This document shows, piece by piece, positions 40,830 to 51,222 of a DNA stretch of 64,000 nucleotides. The stretch covers positions 1 through 64,000 of the forward strand of contig NZ_JAIWJA010000016.1 in the NCBI RefSeq assembly GCF_020515695.1. Direction: 5' to 3'. Numbering within the stretch: position 1 is the first letter of the stretch; every line of letters starts with the position of its first letter. Both the position numbers and the translations under genes were made by a program. Source of the stretch: Pseudomonas sp. MWU16-30317 (lineage in GTDB: Bacteria; Pseudomonadota; Gammaproteobacteria; Pseudomonadales; Pseudomonadaceae). The notes under the pieces are model-generated. The model was not told the origin of the DNA. It ran no database searches and saw only the letters and a list, made by a program, of their open reading frames with translations.

Positions 40830-41543
40830 TCAACGGGCCAGGCCTTTTTCCAGCCAAAGCCGGCTGGCCAACGTGACCAGGCCGTCGAGAATCAACGCCA
40901 GCAGGGCCGTGCACACGGCGCCCAATAGCAGCTGCGCATGATTGTTCAGGGCGATGCCGGGGAAAATCAGGCTGCCCAGGCTGTTGGCGCCGATCAAAAA
41001 CGACAGCGGTGCGGTGCCGACGTTGATCGCCAGCGCCACGCGCACGCCACCGATGATGATCGGCACAGCATTGGGCAGTTCGACCTGGAACAGCACCTGA
41101 CGCGGGGTCATGCCGATGCCGACGGCAGCTTCCTTGAGTGAGCCCTGAACGTTTTTCAGTCCCTCATAGGTGTTGCGCACGATGGGCAGCAAGGAGGCCA
41201 GGAACAACGCGAAGATCGCCGGACCACTGCCGATGCCCAGGATGCCCAGAGCGATGGCCAGTACTGCCAGGGGCGGCACGGTGTTGCCAATGTTGAATAT
41301 CTGCATGAAGCGCTCGGCGCGCCCGACCATGCTCGGGCGGCTGAGCGCGATACCGGCAGGGATACCGACCACCAGCGCGGCCAGCATCGAGGCCAGTACC
41401 AGCAGCAGGTGGGCTTGCAGATAGAACCAAAGATCGTCTTGGTATTGCTTGAGGGTATCGATGCCGATCCAGTAGACCAGCAGGGCGAGGATCACGACCG
41501 CAGCCGCACATCCCGTCAGCCCTTTGCCATAGCCTTTAGCCAC
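40830..41543 (-). CDS. opuCD: Compatible-solute ABC transporter, second permease
   Basis: This is a 237-residue permease with an EAA loop (LKEAAVGIGMTPRQVLFQVELPNAVP). The start is a GTG at 41543 preceded by AAGGAGCTCCTCT; an ATG-initiated frame to 41672 has no ribosome binding site and would add a non-hydrophobic tail. It is the first gene of the operon, and opuCC starts 14 nt after its stop. Confidence 0.9.
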   Translation of the reverse strand: MAKGYGKGLTGCAAAVVILALLVYWIGIDTLKQYQDDLWFYLQAHLLLVLASMLAALVVGIPAGIALSRPSMVGRAERFMQIFNIGNTVPPLAVLAIALGILGIGSGPAIFALFLASLLPIVRNTYEGLKNVQGSLKEAAVGIGMTPRQVLFQVELPNAVPIIIGGVRVALAINVGTAPLSFLIGANSLGSLIFPGIALNNHAQLLLGAVCTALLALILDGLVTLASRLWLEKGLAR

Positions 41544-42179
41544 AGAGGAGCTCCTTTTTTTCAGTCGGCGCACGGGGTGTCTGTGGCGCCAGCCTGCTTG
41601 GAGGACCGACACCCGATACGCGAGAAGCAGTTCGCTGCAGCGCCCGCTGTAGAGGGGCTGTAGAGGAACCATGAGCGCAACCTGCCGCAGCTAACGTATT
41701 GATTCTGAAAGCCCTGCGGGTTGCTCGACTCGGGGAGTGGACGTGCGCGGGGCAGAAAAGGTTCCCCGTGAGTTGGCATTTGGCCATGTATCGGCAGTGC
41801 GTGAAATTTTGAGATGCCAGTGTTCCCACCCTGTCGAGAAGGAAATTCCCCCCTCTCAAATCGGCCAAGACCGGGGGGTAGGGATGCCGAACGCTGTCTA
41901 AAAATAAATCACTTAAGGGTATCTTCCTCAGAAGGTGGATTTGTCATGGCAAGTCGAAATTTGCGATGAGTTCATCCCCTGCCGCCGAAGCCCCAAGTAA
42001 GGAAGGCCGGTGCTGTTCGAACGGGATAGCGGATAGCTACTGTCTCAGGCGTTTGACGCTATTTTCACTTCTAAATGATGTGTAACAAACAGTTTCAGGC
42101 CCAGACTGCAGCGCGCCTGCAGTACTCGAGCCTCATTGCCATAACGTGAGGTGCCGTTTCTTTCCGCAGTGGACCCCTC
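41544..42179. other. 636-bp intergenic region upstream of opuCD and the PAP2 gene
   Basis: I see no gene here on either strand: open frames are short, overlapping and without ribosome binding sites. It must carry the opuC promoter and probably osmotic control. One notable structure is a CCCCCC / GGGGGG inverted pair (41848-41853 and 41873-41878). An AT-richer stretch lies near 41900-41935. Confidence 0.5.
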
Positions 42180-42923
42180 ATGTCAGCCACCTTCTCGCGT
42201 CCCACGTCACGTCCGTTGAATTACTGGATCTGCCTGGGCATTCCAGCCGTCATCGCCATCGCGCTATGCCTGCTGGAACTGACCAACATCGATATGGACA
42301 TCGAGAAGCTCTTCTACAGCACCGTCGACCATGCATTCATTGGCCGGCACAGCCATTGGCTGGAAGACATCCTGCACGACCGAGCCAAGCAGTTGGTGAT
42401 CGCCATCGGCGTATTTGGCGCGCTGGGCTATTTTGCCAGCTTCAAGGTCAAGCGCTTGATGCCGATCCGCAAGGAGCTGGCCTGCCTGGTCGTCGCCATG
42501 ACCCTGGCCACCAGCTACACCCCGCCGCTGAAAACCGTGACGGGTGTGCAATGCCCGTGGGATGTGACCGAGTTCGGCGGCAAGGAAACGTACAGCAAAC
42601 TGTTCGAGCACCGTCCGGTCGCTATCGAAGCTGGGCGCTGCTGGCCGGGCGGGCATGCCGCCACCGGTTTTGCCCTGTTCGCGCTGTTTTTCGTGCTGCG
42701 CGACCGTCGTCCGCGCATGGCCCGTGCTGGCCTGCTGTTCGCGTTTGGTCTGGGGACGCTGTTCTCGGTGGTGCGGATGATTCAGGGTGCTCACTTTTTG
42801 TCACACAACGTCTGGGCAGCGATTTTCTGCTGGTTGATCTGCCTCGGGACCTACCGCGTGATGCTCTACCGTCCGCATCCCGCCGTGCAGAAAGCACCTA
42901 AGGTAGCCTTGGCGACGGCTTGA
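42180..42923 (+). CDS. PAP2-family membrane phosphatase
   Basis: This is a 247-residue integral membrane phosphatase with about six helices. The three PAP2 motifs are recognisable in variant form: LKTVTGVQCP for K-x6-RP, CWPGGHAATGF for PSGH, and RMIQGAHFLSHNVWA for SRx5Hx3D. Serine of PSGH is Gly and the last Asp is His or Asn. Possible substrates are lipid phosphates such as undecaprenyl pyrophosphate or lipid A phosphates. It is probably monocistronic. An inverted repeat (GGCGAG / CTCGCC, 42936-42966) follows it. Confidence 0.82.
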   Translation: MSATFSRPTSRPLNYWICLGIPAVIAIALCLLELTNIDMDIEKLFYSTVDHAFIGRHSHWLEDILHDRAKQLVIAIGVFGALGYFASFKVKRLMPIRKELACLVVAMTLATSYTPPLKTVTGVQCPWDVTEFGGKETYSKLFEHRPVAIEAGRCWPGGHAATGFALFALFFVLRDRRPRMARAGLLFAFGLGTLFSVVRMIQGAHFLSHNVWAAIFCWLICLGTYRVMLYRPHPAVQKAPKVALATA

Positions 42924-42977
42924 GAATGGGGCGACCGGCGAGTTGGCCTCATGGTTTCAGCTCGCCCCCCTTTAGGC

Positions 42978-42983
42978 TATAAT
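42978..42983 (+). promoter_or_regulatory. Consensus -10 box for prfC
   Basis: A perfect TATAAT lies 38 bp upstream of the prfC ATG. The hexamer at 17-bp spacing (TTTCAG, 42955-42960) is a weak -35 match, so the promoter assignment rests mainly on the -10 box. Confidence 0.45.
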
Positions 42984-43021
42984 CTGCGCCCTTTTTTGAA
43001 TCACCTCGCAGGCGATCTCTC

Positions 43022-44605
<1,584 letters not shown>

Positions 44606-44637
44606 TAGAAAAAGAAGCCTTCGGGCTGCTTTTTCTA
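44606..44637 (+). terminator. Rho-independent terminator of prfC
   Basis: TAGAAAAAGAAGCC-TTCG-GGCTGCTTTTTCTA is a long stem with a UUCG tetraloop and a T-run, starting on the base after the prfC stop. Confidence 0.9.
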
Positions 44638-44653
44638 TGGGGGATTTACAGCG

Positions 44654-44896
44654 AAGGGGCCCCAGTGGAGCAACGAGTTGCCGATGGCCGTCGGCCTGAT
44701 CGCGGCAGGCATTGGTATCACCCTGGTGCCGGAGTCGGTGCGCATTCTGCACCGCGATAATATTCGCGAGGTGAGCCTGCAGGAAACCAACGCGACGTTG
44801 CCGATCATCCTCAGCCACCGCGCCGGGGCGGTCTCAGTAAGCTTGCAGCATCATCTGCGGTTGATCGAGACATTGCGTGCCCACCCCTCGACATGA
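44654..44896 (+). pseudogene. C-terminal remnant of a LysR-type regulator
   Basis: The frame reads PQWSNELPMAVGLIAAGIGI, then TLVPESVRILH and a tail ending LRLIETLRAHPST. That is the last part of a LysR effector-binding domain (LVAAGxGVALVPxS motif). No DNA-binding domain or first effector subdomain is present: the homology begins about 17 bp after the prfC terminator. A TTG could start a 72-residue peptide at 44678, but it would have no function of the family. I read it as a deletion remnant. Confidence 0.75.
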
Positions 44897-45075
44897 TCAT
44901 CGGCTGCCGGGGTGATGAGGGGAGTCGGCAGGAATGTTTTATTGTCCAAATCTGGCTTCAGCACAATCCACGTAGGGATAAGGTATTCTATGCCACTTTC
45001 CCGGCGTCAACCAAAAGGCGTCGCGCGGTTTTCTACCCGCCATTGATAAGGTGACGTTCCGTCGAGAGGCCCTTG

Positions 45076-45669
45076 ATGTCAGCTGCCAGACAAAAACTTC
45101 TAACGACCGCCCTGGAACTCTTTCTTGATGAAGGGCTGCAGAATGTCGGCATCGATCGCCTCATCAAGGTGTCCGGTGTCAGCAAGATGACGCTGTACAA
45201 ATACTTCCCCTCCCGCGACAACCTCATCGTCAACGTGCTGGCCTTGTATCATGAACAAATCGTCAGCGAAGTGATGCAGTGCGTTGCCGATGCGCCACCG
45301 GTGCTGGAGGTGCGCTTTGCACTGCTGCTGGACTGGTACAGAGCCAGGTTCGTCGAGCCCGTCTCGCGTACCTGTCTGTTCGTGATCGCCGCCAGTGCCT
45401 ACCCCGATCCTGCCGATCCGGTGCATCAGATGTGCCTGCGTCACAAGCGTACCTTGGTTGATCTGTTTGCCGCGATGCTGGCCAATCTTGGCTACGCCGA
45501 CGCACCTTGCCTGGCACTGCAATGCCTGATGCTGTTCGAGGGGGCGCGTAATCTGGCGTTCATCGGCGTGTCCGGCCAGCCGCTGGATGCCGCGACTCAG
45601 GCCATGCTGGTACTGTTGCACCAGCACCCGCCGGGGGCCGCCCAAAGCCTCAGCGTGGCCAGCCGCTAG
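45076..45669 (+). CDS. TetR-family transcriptional regulator
   Basis: This is a 197-residue regulator. An N-terminal TetR helix-turn-helix (ALELFLDEGLQNVGIDRLIK, VSGVSKMTLYKYFPSRDNLI) precedes a helical ligand domain. The ATG at 45076 follows GAGAGG; a TTG just before it is in frame. It converges with the barrel-protein gene (4-bp overlap of stops). It is the obvious candidate to control that cluster through the palindrome at 51226-51247. The ligand is unknown. Confidence 0.9.
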   Translation: MSAARQKLLTTALELFLDEGLQNVGIDRLIKVSGVSKMTLYKYFPSRDNLIVNVLALYHEQIVSEVMQCVADAPPVLEVRFALLLDWYRARFVEPVSRTCLFVIAASAYPDPADPVHQMCLRHKRTLVDLFAAMLANLGYADAPCLALQCLMLFEGARNLAFIGVSGQPLDAATQAMLVLLHQHPPGAAQSLSVASR

Positions 45670-46886
45670 AAGCGATACTCGGCTTGCGTGTAGACCGTCT
45701 GGTCGTCACGCAACTGGCCGAAGAAGGTGAGTTTCGGGCCATAGTAGTAGTCCATCCCGGCAGTCAGCTTGATGTTATCGGTCAGGGCATAGTCGGCTTT
45801 GAGGCGGGCGATGCCGCTGCCCGAGGTTTGCTGCGCCACACCGCTGAATTCCACCCTGAGCAGCTCATTGAACCAGGTATCGGCCAGGCGCCAGGTGAAG
45901 CCTGCCTGGTCCCTTGACGTCTGGCCGCTGGTGGCCGCCTGGCGCAGCGCCACTTCACGCTCGAACCCGGGGGCCAGGTCATGGGCGTCGGCGTAGTCGA
46001 ATACATGGGTGTAGGTCAACTGCAGCCCCAGCGTCGCGGTATCGAAGAGACGCCATTCGCCGCCCCCCACGAACCACAACTGGTTTTTCTTGTGCCTGAA
46101 ATCATCGGAGCCACTGCTTTGGGTCTCAGACAGGGCGGTTTCGGCGCGCCAGATGGTGCCGCCTTGCGTCATGCTCATGTCTGCCCCCCAGAACCGCGTG
46201 CGCTGGGCCTTGACCTTGACCGTCGCACCGGTGCTGGTCAGCATTCCCGGCACCAGATCGGGCATGGGGTCGACGCCATCGAAGTAGGACACGGAGCCAT
46301 CGATGTTATCGCCGCTCATGTCCCATTTCAGTGCCCACTGCGATTGATCGGGCTGCTGCACGTCGTAGCTGACATTGGCCAGCCGGGTCAGTGGGATAGT
46401 GTGAGCCGCCGCTTGTGGGAACCATAGGGCGGTCAGGGTCCCCACGTCCCATTCATAGCTCAGATTCAGCGCGGTGTTGCCATAACGCTGGTCGCCATCC
46501 ACGGGGGTCAGCAGCGTAAAGTCTCGTGGCGACAGATTATCTGTGGGGTTGAGGCCGTCGGCCCGCCCCCAGACGATGATCTGCCGCCCGGCCTTGATGC
46601 TCAGATTATCCACGTCGTCGCGCCAATAAGCCTCGCGTACCAGGCCGTGGCGCGGCGCGCTGGTGTTCTGGACATTGGCCCAGGCATCGAAGATGCCTTG
46701 GCCGGCAGACTCGGTATCGAGTCGCGTGCGGATGCCCGCGGTGCCCGTGACGATGTCACTCTGCGAGGTGAGGGAGCGATCGCCGCTCCACTCGCCACCG
46801 CGCAATGTCAGCGCGTTATCGACCTCTACATTCGCCATGGCCAGCACTGGTACGGTACTCAGCAACAGCGCAGCCAGAGGCCTCAT
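45666..46886 (-). CDS. Outer-membrane beta-barrel protein linked to the MMPL transporter
   Basis: This is a 406-residue protein with a signal peptide (MRPLAALLLSTVPVLAMA). It has alternating beta strands, a WGRADGLNPTDNLSPRDFTLL stretch typical of DUF1302-type barrel proteins that accompany RND/MMPL exporters, and a C-terminal aromatic residue (YTQAEYRF) as insertion signal. Its ATG overlaps the MMPL gene stop (ATGA). It probably provides the outer-membrane end of a lipid or hydrophobic-molecule transport path; the substrate is unknown. Confidence 0.72.
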   Translation of the reverse strand: MRPLAALLLSTVPVLAMANVEVDNALTLRGGEWSGDRSLTSQSDIVTGTAGIRTRLDTESAGQGIFDAWANVQNTSAPRHGLVREAYWRDDVDNLSIKAGRQIIVWGRADGLNPTDNLSPRDFTLLTPVDGDQRYGNTALNLSYEWDVGTLTALWFPQAAAHTIPLTRLANVSYDVQQPDQSQWALKWDMSGDNIDGSVSYFDGVDPMPDLVPGMLTSTGATVKVKAQRTRFWGADMSMTQGGTIWRAETALSETQSSGSDDFRHKKNQLWFVGGGEWRLFDTATLGLQLTYTHVFDYADAHDLAPGFEREVALRQAATSGQTSRDQAGFTWRLADTWFNELLRVEFSGVAQQTSGSGIARLKADYALTDNIKLTAGMDYYYGPKLTFFGQLRDDQTVYTQAEYRF

Positions 46887-49800
46887 CGGTCCAGTGCCTG
46901 TGGTTTGAAGAGCTGATCCGCCACCCCCTGATCCGCCACGAAGTGCTCGAAGCGGATCGTGGTCTTGTGCCCCGTTTGCAGGTTTTCGGCCTCGGAGCTC
47001 ATGGGCTGCCACTTGCCATGGTTGCCGACCGGCTGCAGTTGGTTGGCGACGATGCGCTTGATCGGCTGCCCATTGAGGTCAGCGAACTCCACTTTTACCG
47101 CCACGAAGTTGTCGGCCCGCACCCAGCTCTGCATCTTCGAATAGCCGGTGTCCTTGCCGACTTTTTCGGTCTTTGGCGTCGATTCGATCACATAGGCTTG
47201 AGTGCCATCGGGCAGCGCCTCCATGCGCACCAGGCGCTGCTGCCATTGCGCCGGATTGTGGCCGATGATGTCGCCGTAGCTGAAGTCGGTGCCCACGAAG
47301 CTGTCGCGCTTGTTGGACGCCGAGAGCCGGCGCACCTTGCTTAGTGCCGGCAGGTACACCCACATGTCGTCGTCGGCTCCACTGTGTTCCACCAGCAGCG
47401 TCGCGGTACCCTTGATATCAGGGGGTGAGACGAACTTCACATAACGGGAATTATCATCGCTGCCGTCGCCTTGCAGGCGCGTGGCGCCTTCGGTCTTGCG
47501 GACTCGCTGTTCGCCGTTAGCGTTGGTGAGGGTAAAGGTGGCGTCGGTTGAAGAGTCCAGCACCTTGGTGCTCACGAAGCTGTTCTGCATGACTTGTTCG
47601 GGGCTCAAGGTGGCGGCCTTTGCCGAGGGCGTATTGCCTGCCAACAACGCGACGCCCAGCAGCACCAGGCCCGCGTTCAACTGAGTGGCGTACTGCGTTC
47701 TGCCCTTGAAGATGAAAGCCGGCTTGAACGCCAGGGCCAGGGCCGGTACCAGCGTCAACGACGCGCAGACGCTGACGAGCATCGCGATGACGATGAACAT
47801 CGACAACCACAGATGCACGTTGTAGCCCAATGACAGCGCCAATACCCCGTAACCCCCCGCCACCGCCGTGGCGACGAACAGCGATGCCTTGCCAGCGGTG
47901 GCCAGGGTGTTGCGCACGGCGGCGGCGGGCTCTTCGCCACTTCGCACTTGCTCGCGCAGGCGGTAGAGAATGTAGATCGCATAGTCCGCGCCGATGCCGA
48001 CTGCCATGGCGGAAATCAACGAATTGGGGATGTTGAGGGGAATGTGCAGCAGCCCCATGATGCCGAATACCGCCACCACCGATAATGCCAGTGGCGTAAG
48101 GACGATGAGACCGGCGAAGGCCGAACGGAACACCAGCGCCGAGATCAGGAAGATCGCCAGGCCGACCTGAACGATGTTGCGGATCTTGCCATTGACCAGG
48201 GTATCGGTGAGCGCCACGGTCTGCGCCACATCACCGCCGAAGCTGACTTTGACATCGGCAGGGAAGGTACGGTCGGCTTCGCTCTGCAACGCGTCTAGGA
48301 GTTTCTTGACCACGGCATTGTTGCCGGTCTTGAGCAACAGGGTCACCTTGGCGCGCCGGTAGCTGTAATCCACGTACGAATCGAAATCCCCCGGCTCGCC
48401 TGACATCGAGTACAGCAACAGGTACTGGGAGATGAGGTTTTCACTGGTGGGCACGGTGCTGAAGGCGCGGTCATCGGCGTGCATGGCCTGGTTCATGCGG
48501 CGGATGAAGTCGACGATCGACAGGGTCTTGCCGACTTCCGGCCGGGTTTGGGCGAAGTGCTGCAGATTGGCGATGGCCGTCAGTACGTCGGGGCGCTTGA
48601 TGGCATCAGGCGCCTGGCCCTCGACCATCACATACAGGCTGTTGGTGCCGCCGAGCTGCTGATTGAGGAACGCATCGTCCTTCTGGATATCAAGGTTGGC
48701 GGAGAAGAAGTTCTTGGTGGCGTTGTCGATCACCACGTTCTGCATCGCCAGTACCAGGCCGACAGTCGCCAGGAAATAGAGGACGAACATCGATTTGCGT
48801 CGGGTCGGATCAATCACCCAGCGTGCGGCCGCGGCAGGAATGCGATCCCATATACGCTGCTCTTGTTCCAGACGCAGGGCTTTATCGCCCGGCGGCTTGA
48901 GCAGGGAGCGGATGGCCGGGATGAACGTCATCTCAAGCAGCATGGCGCTGAGGATGCCGACACCGGTAAAGATCCCGAAAGCACGGATGGTGGCAATATC
49001 GAAAACCAGCAACGAGAAGAAACCAATGGCGGCGATGCTCCCCGCAATCAGCATGACCGGGCCGACGCCTACCATGGAGTTGACCACGGCCTGGCGATTG
49101 GCGGCGTCGGGGCTGAGCTCGCCGGCCTGCCGCAAGCGCGCGTATTCCTCGTAGTAGCGCTTGAGGAGTTGCACCGCGTGTCCGGCCGCCACAGCGAGGA
49201 TCAGGATGGGTGTGGGGGAGTTGAAGATGTCCATCGACTGGCCCAGTACGCCCATGAAGCCGGTGCCCCACATTACCGCCATCAGTGCGGTAACCAAGGG
49301 CAGGATCAGGCCCTGCTTGGTCCGGAAGGCTTCGAAGTGCAGCAGGCCGATGACCAGGATGGCGATCGGGAAGAGAATGTTGATGCGGTTGGCGAACTGC
49401 TCGGTTTTTTCCAGATAGACCGGATTGCCCCCATAGGTGATGGTGTAGTCATCCGACTGGAAAGCATCGACCACCTTGTGAATCGGCGCCACCATGTTGC
49501 TGAAACCATCCGAGCGCTCCTTGAGCTCGACCAGGATCGCGGCGGTACGGCCATCGGCCGAGATCACCGCGTTCTGATAGACCGGGTTGTCGGCCAGGGT
49601 CTTGCGCAACGCTGCGTAGTCGACTGGCTCGCCGGGTTCTCCCAGCAGTTGGCGTGCCTCCATGCCCTCGGCCGTGCCCTCGATGCCCTTGGCCTGATGA
49701 CTGCCCAGGCTCAGCAACGTGGAGCGCACCACGCCGGGTGTAGCGTCCAGCTGGCGGGTGATCGCGCTGACGGTCTCGAGCACGTGGGGTTGATAGATAT

Positions 49801-50026
49801 CGCCCTGCTTGGGTGTGATGCCAATGAGCATCAGGTATTTGGAGCCGAAGATTTTTTCGACCTGGTTGGTCGATTTGATCAACGGATGGCCCTGAGGGGC
49901 GAGGGTAGCAGGGTCGATGATGACCTTCAGGCCGGCTCCGAAGCTTCCCAGCACGGCGGTGATTGCCACTGTCAGGATGATCACCCAGAGCCGATAGCGG
50001 ATGATGAAGTGGGCGTACTTATTCAT
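46883..50026 (-). CDS. MMPL/RND-type transporter fused to a LolA-like lipoprotein-sorting domain
   Basis: This is a 1047-residue protein. Residues 1 to about 775 are a complete MMPL-type RND exporter with twelve helices in two halves (ILFPIAILVIGLLHF, VGIGADYAIYILYRLR). Residues 805-1047 are an outer-membrane lipoprotein-sorting (LolA-like) domain (YVKFVSPPDIKGTATLLVEH, DDMWVYLPALSKVRRLSAS, DFSYGDIIGHNP). These are normally two adjacent genes. The joint (about 780-804, LNAGLVLLGVALLAGN...SAKA) looks like an intact Sec signal peptide with an AxA site. The C-domain may therefore still be cleaved off. The start overlaps the upstream gene by 8 nt. Confidence 0.88.
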   Translation of the reverse strand: MNKYAHFIIRYRLWVIILTVAITAVLGSFGAGLKVIIDPATLAPQGHPLIKSTNQVEKIFGSKYLMLIGITPKQGDIYQPHVLETVSAITRQLDATPGVVRSTLLSLGSHQAKGIEGTAEGMEARQLLGEPGEPVDYAALRKTLADNPVYQNAVISADGRTAAILVELKERSDGFSNMVAPIHKVVDAFQSDDYTITYGGNPVYLEKTEQFANRINILFPIAILVIGLLHFEAFRTKQGLILPLVTALMAVMWGTGFMGVLGQSMDIFNSPTPILILAVAAGHAVQLLKRYYEEYARLRQAGELSPDAANRQAVVNSMVGVGPVMLIAGSIAAIGFFSLLVFDIATIRAFGIFTGVGILSAMLLEMTFIPAIRSLLKPPGDKALRLEQEQRIWDRIPAAAARWVIDPTRRKSMFVLYFLATVGLVLAMQNVVIDNATKNFFSANLDIQKDDAFLNQQLGGTNSLYVMVEGQAPDAIKRPDVLTAIANLQHFAQTRPEVGKTLSIVDFIRRMNQAMHADDRAFSTVPTSENLISQYLLLYSMSGEPGDFDSYVDYSYRRAKVTLLLKTGNNAVVKKLLDALQSEADRTFPADVKVSFGGDVAQTVALTDTLVNGKIRNIVQVGLAIFLISALVFRSAFAGLIVLTPLALSVVAVFGIMGLLHIPLNIPNSLISAMAVGIGADYAIYILYRLREQVRSGEEPAAAVRNTLATAGKASLFVATAVAGGYGVLALSLGYNVHLWLSMFIVIAMLVSVCASLTLVPALALAFKPAFIFKGRTQYATQLNAGLVLLGVALLAGNTPSAKAATLSPEQVMQNSFVSTKVLDSSTDATFTLTNANGEQRVRKTEGATRLQGDGSDDNSRYVKFVSPPDIKGTATLLVEHSGADDDMWVYLPALSKVRRLSASNKRDSFVGTDFSYGDIIGHNPAQWQQRLVRMEALPDGTQAYVIESTPKTEKVGKDTGYSKMQSWVRADNFVAVKVEFADLNGQPIKRIVANQLQPVGNHGKWQPMSSEAENLQTGHKTTIRFEHFVADQGVADQLFKPQALDR

Positions 50027-51191
50027 TGATCAACTCCTTGGAAGTCGCTGGGTCGACGTGTCGAAGCAGGGTTGCCAGCTTCGCGAAGTCCTTTTCGATC
50101 TGGGAAACCAGAACCTTTTTCAATAATGAAACCGGCACGATGCCGAAAAATCTGCCGGGCTCGACATCGAACTGCCAATGCAGGCGCGTGCCGTCCTCTG
50201 CTTCTTCGAAGCGATACAGGCCTTCGTATTGAAATGACCCCTGCAGCACTTTGAAGCCATACCTCGCGGGGGCCTCGACGCAGGTGATCTGGCATTCGAA
50301 ATTCATGCGTCGGCCAAGAAAACTGAACACGATCGCATACCGACTCCCCACCTCGGTGCTGTCCTGAAGCAGGCGTGCTTCTACGCACGAGGCCTGCCAG
50401 TGCAGGTCGTTGGCCGGGTTGCTGAGATAGTTGAATAATCGCGAGCGGGGCACGTCCAGCGTGCGGTAGAGGGGTTGCAGGATGCTGCCGATCAGCCCCA
50501 TGTCATGGTAAGGCGGTAGCCAGAACACCCCGATGTCATCCTCACGGGTGTCCATCGCGCGATGAATCATCTCCGAGTTCTTCAGCAAGTGGCGGTGTTG
50601 CAGGCGTACGCCTTTGGGAGCACCGGTCGAGCCGGAGGTGTACTGCAATACCGCCAGGGTCTGACTGCTCAGGCTTGGTGTGCGCCAGTTCTGGGCCGTT
50701 TGCGGTGCCACTTGATCGATGGCTACAAAGGCGATTTCGCCTTTGCCGCCGCTGCGCCACTCGCCGCGGTCGAGGCCGCTCAGCACGCTCGCGGTACTGA
50801 GCACCGCGCGTGCGCCGGCGTCCTGAAGAATCAAGCGTACCCGTTCATTGGACGAATTTTCGCGGGGTGAAAAGACCGGGACCGCAGTCACCCGCGCGTA
50901 CCAGCAACCCAGCAGCGCGAGAATGTAGTGCGTGCCGGGTTGCAACAGGATCACCGCGCGTTCGCCGGCGCAATGGTGCTGTTGCAGTGTGGCGGCGATT
51001 GCTCGAGCGCCCAGATCGAGTTGGGCGTAGGTGAAAGATTGTGCCTGTTCGCTACTGCTCGCGAATGTCAGCGCAAGGCGATCAGGTGTAGCCCCGGCGC
51101 GCCAGCGCAGTAGATCGACGAAAGTGTCAAAGCGGTTGAAAAGCGCGTGCGCAGGGGCACTTTCCCCAATGCCAGAGCTGGAGACGTCCAT
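50019..51191 (-). CDS. Chimera: N-terminal half of a fatty-acyl-AMP ligase joined to an SRPBCC domain
   Basis: This is a 390-residue protein. Residues 1 to about 242 are the N-terminal half of a fatty-acyl-AMP ligase: ATP-binding motif YTSGSTGAPKGV 184-195 and the LPPYHDMGLIG motif 225-235. The sequence then switches at about 243-247 to an SRPBCC (START-like) domain (SRLFNYLSNPANDLHWQ, FEEAEDGTRLHWQFDVEPG) ending near 376. The rest of the adenylation core and the C-terminal lid are missing, so ligase activity is unlikely. The joint is near 50455-50470. The frame is intact. The ATG at 51191 is chosen over an upstream frame extension lacking family character. Confidence 0.82.
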   Translation of the reverse strand: MDVSSSGIGESAPAHALFNRFDTFVDLLRWRAGATPDRLALTFASSSEQAQSFTYAQLDLGARAIAATLQQHHCAGERAVILLQPGTHYILALLGCWYARVTAVPVFSPRENSSNERVRLILQDAGARAVLSTASVLSGLDRGEWRSGGKGEIAFVAIDQVAPQTAQNWRTPSLSSQTLAVLQYTSGSTGAPKGVRLQHRHLLKNSEMIHRAMDTREDDIGVFWLPPYHDMGLIGSILQPLYRTLDVPRSRLFNYLSNPANDLHWQASCVEARLLQDSTEVGSRYAIVFSFLGRRMNFECQITCVEAPARYGFKVLQGSFQYEGLYRFEEAEDGTRLHWQFDVEPGRFFGIVPVSLLKKVLVSQIEKDFAKLATLLRHVDPATSKELINE

Positions 51192-51222
51192 TGTGATTAG
51201 CTCGCGAAAAGAAGGTCGCCGC

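Noticed and set aside
42146..42901. Alternative plus-strand frame overlapping the PAP2 gene
   Set aside because: The neighbouring frame at 42180 has the hydrophobic segments and PAP2 motifs; this one is an Arg/His-rich shadow.
44678..44896. An intact small gene in place of the LysR remnant
   Set aside because: The only start is a TTG without a Shine-Dalgarno, and the product would be an isolated fragment of the LysR effector domain.
48479..50029. 516-codon plus-strand frame opposite the MMPL gene
   Set aside because: Antisense to a well-supported transporter; the translation is rich in His, Asp, Gln and Arg without any motif.
50455..50470. A frameshift or sequencing error as the cause of the ligase-SRPBCC joint
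   Set aside because: The ligase part stops matching its family and the SRPBCC part begins in the same frame without any missing base. A simple indel would not remove about 300 ligase residues.
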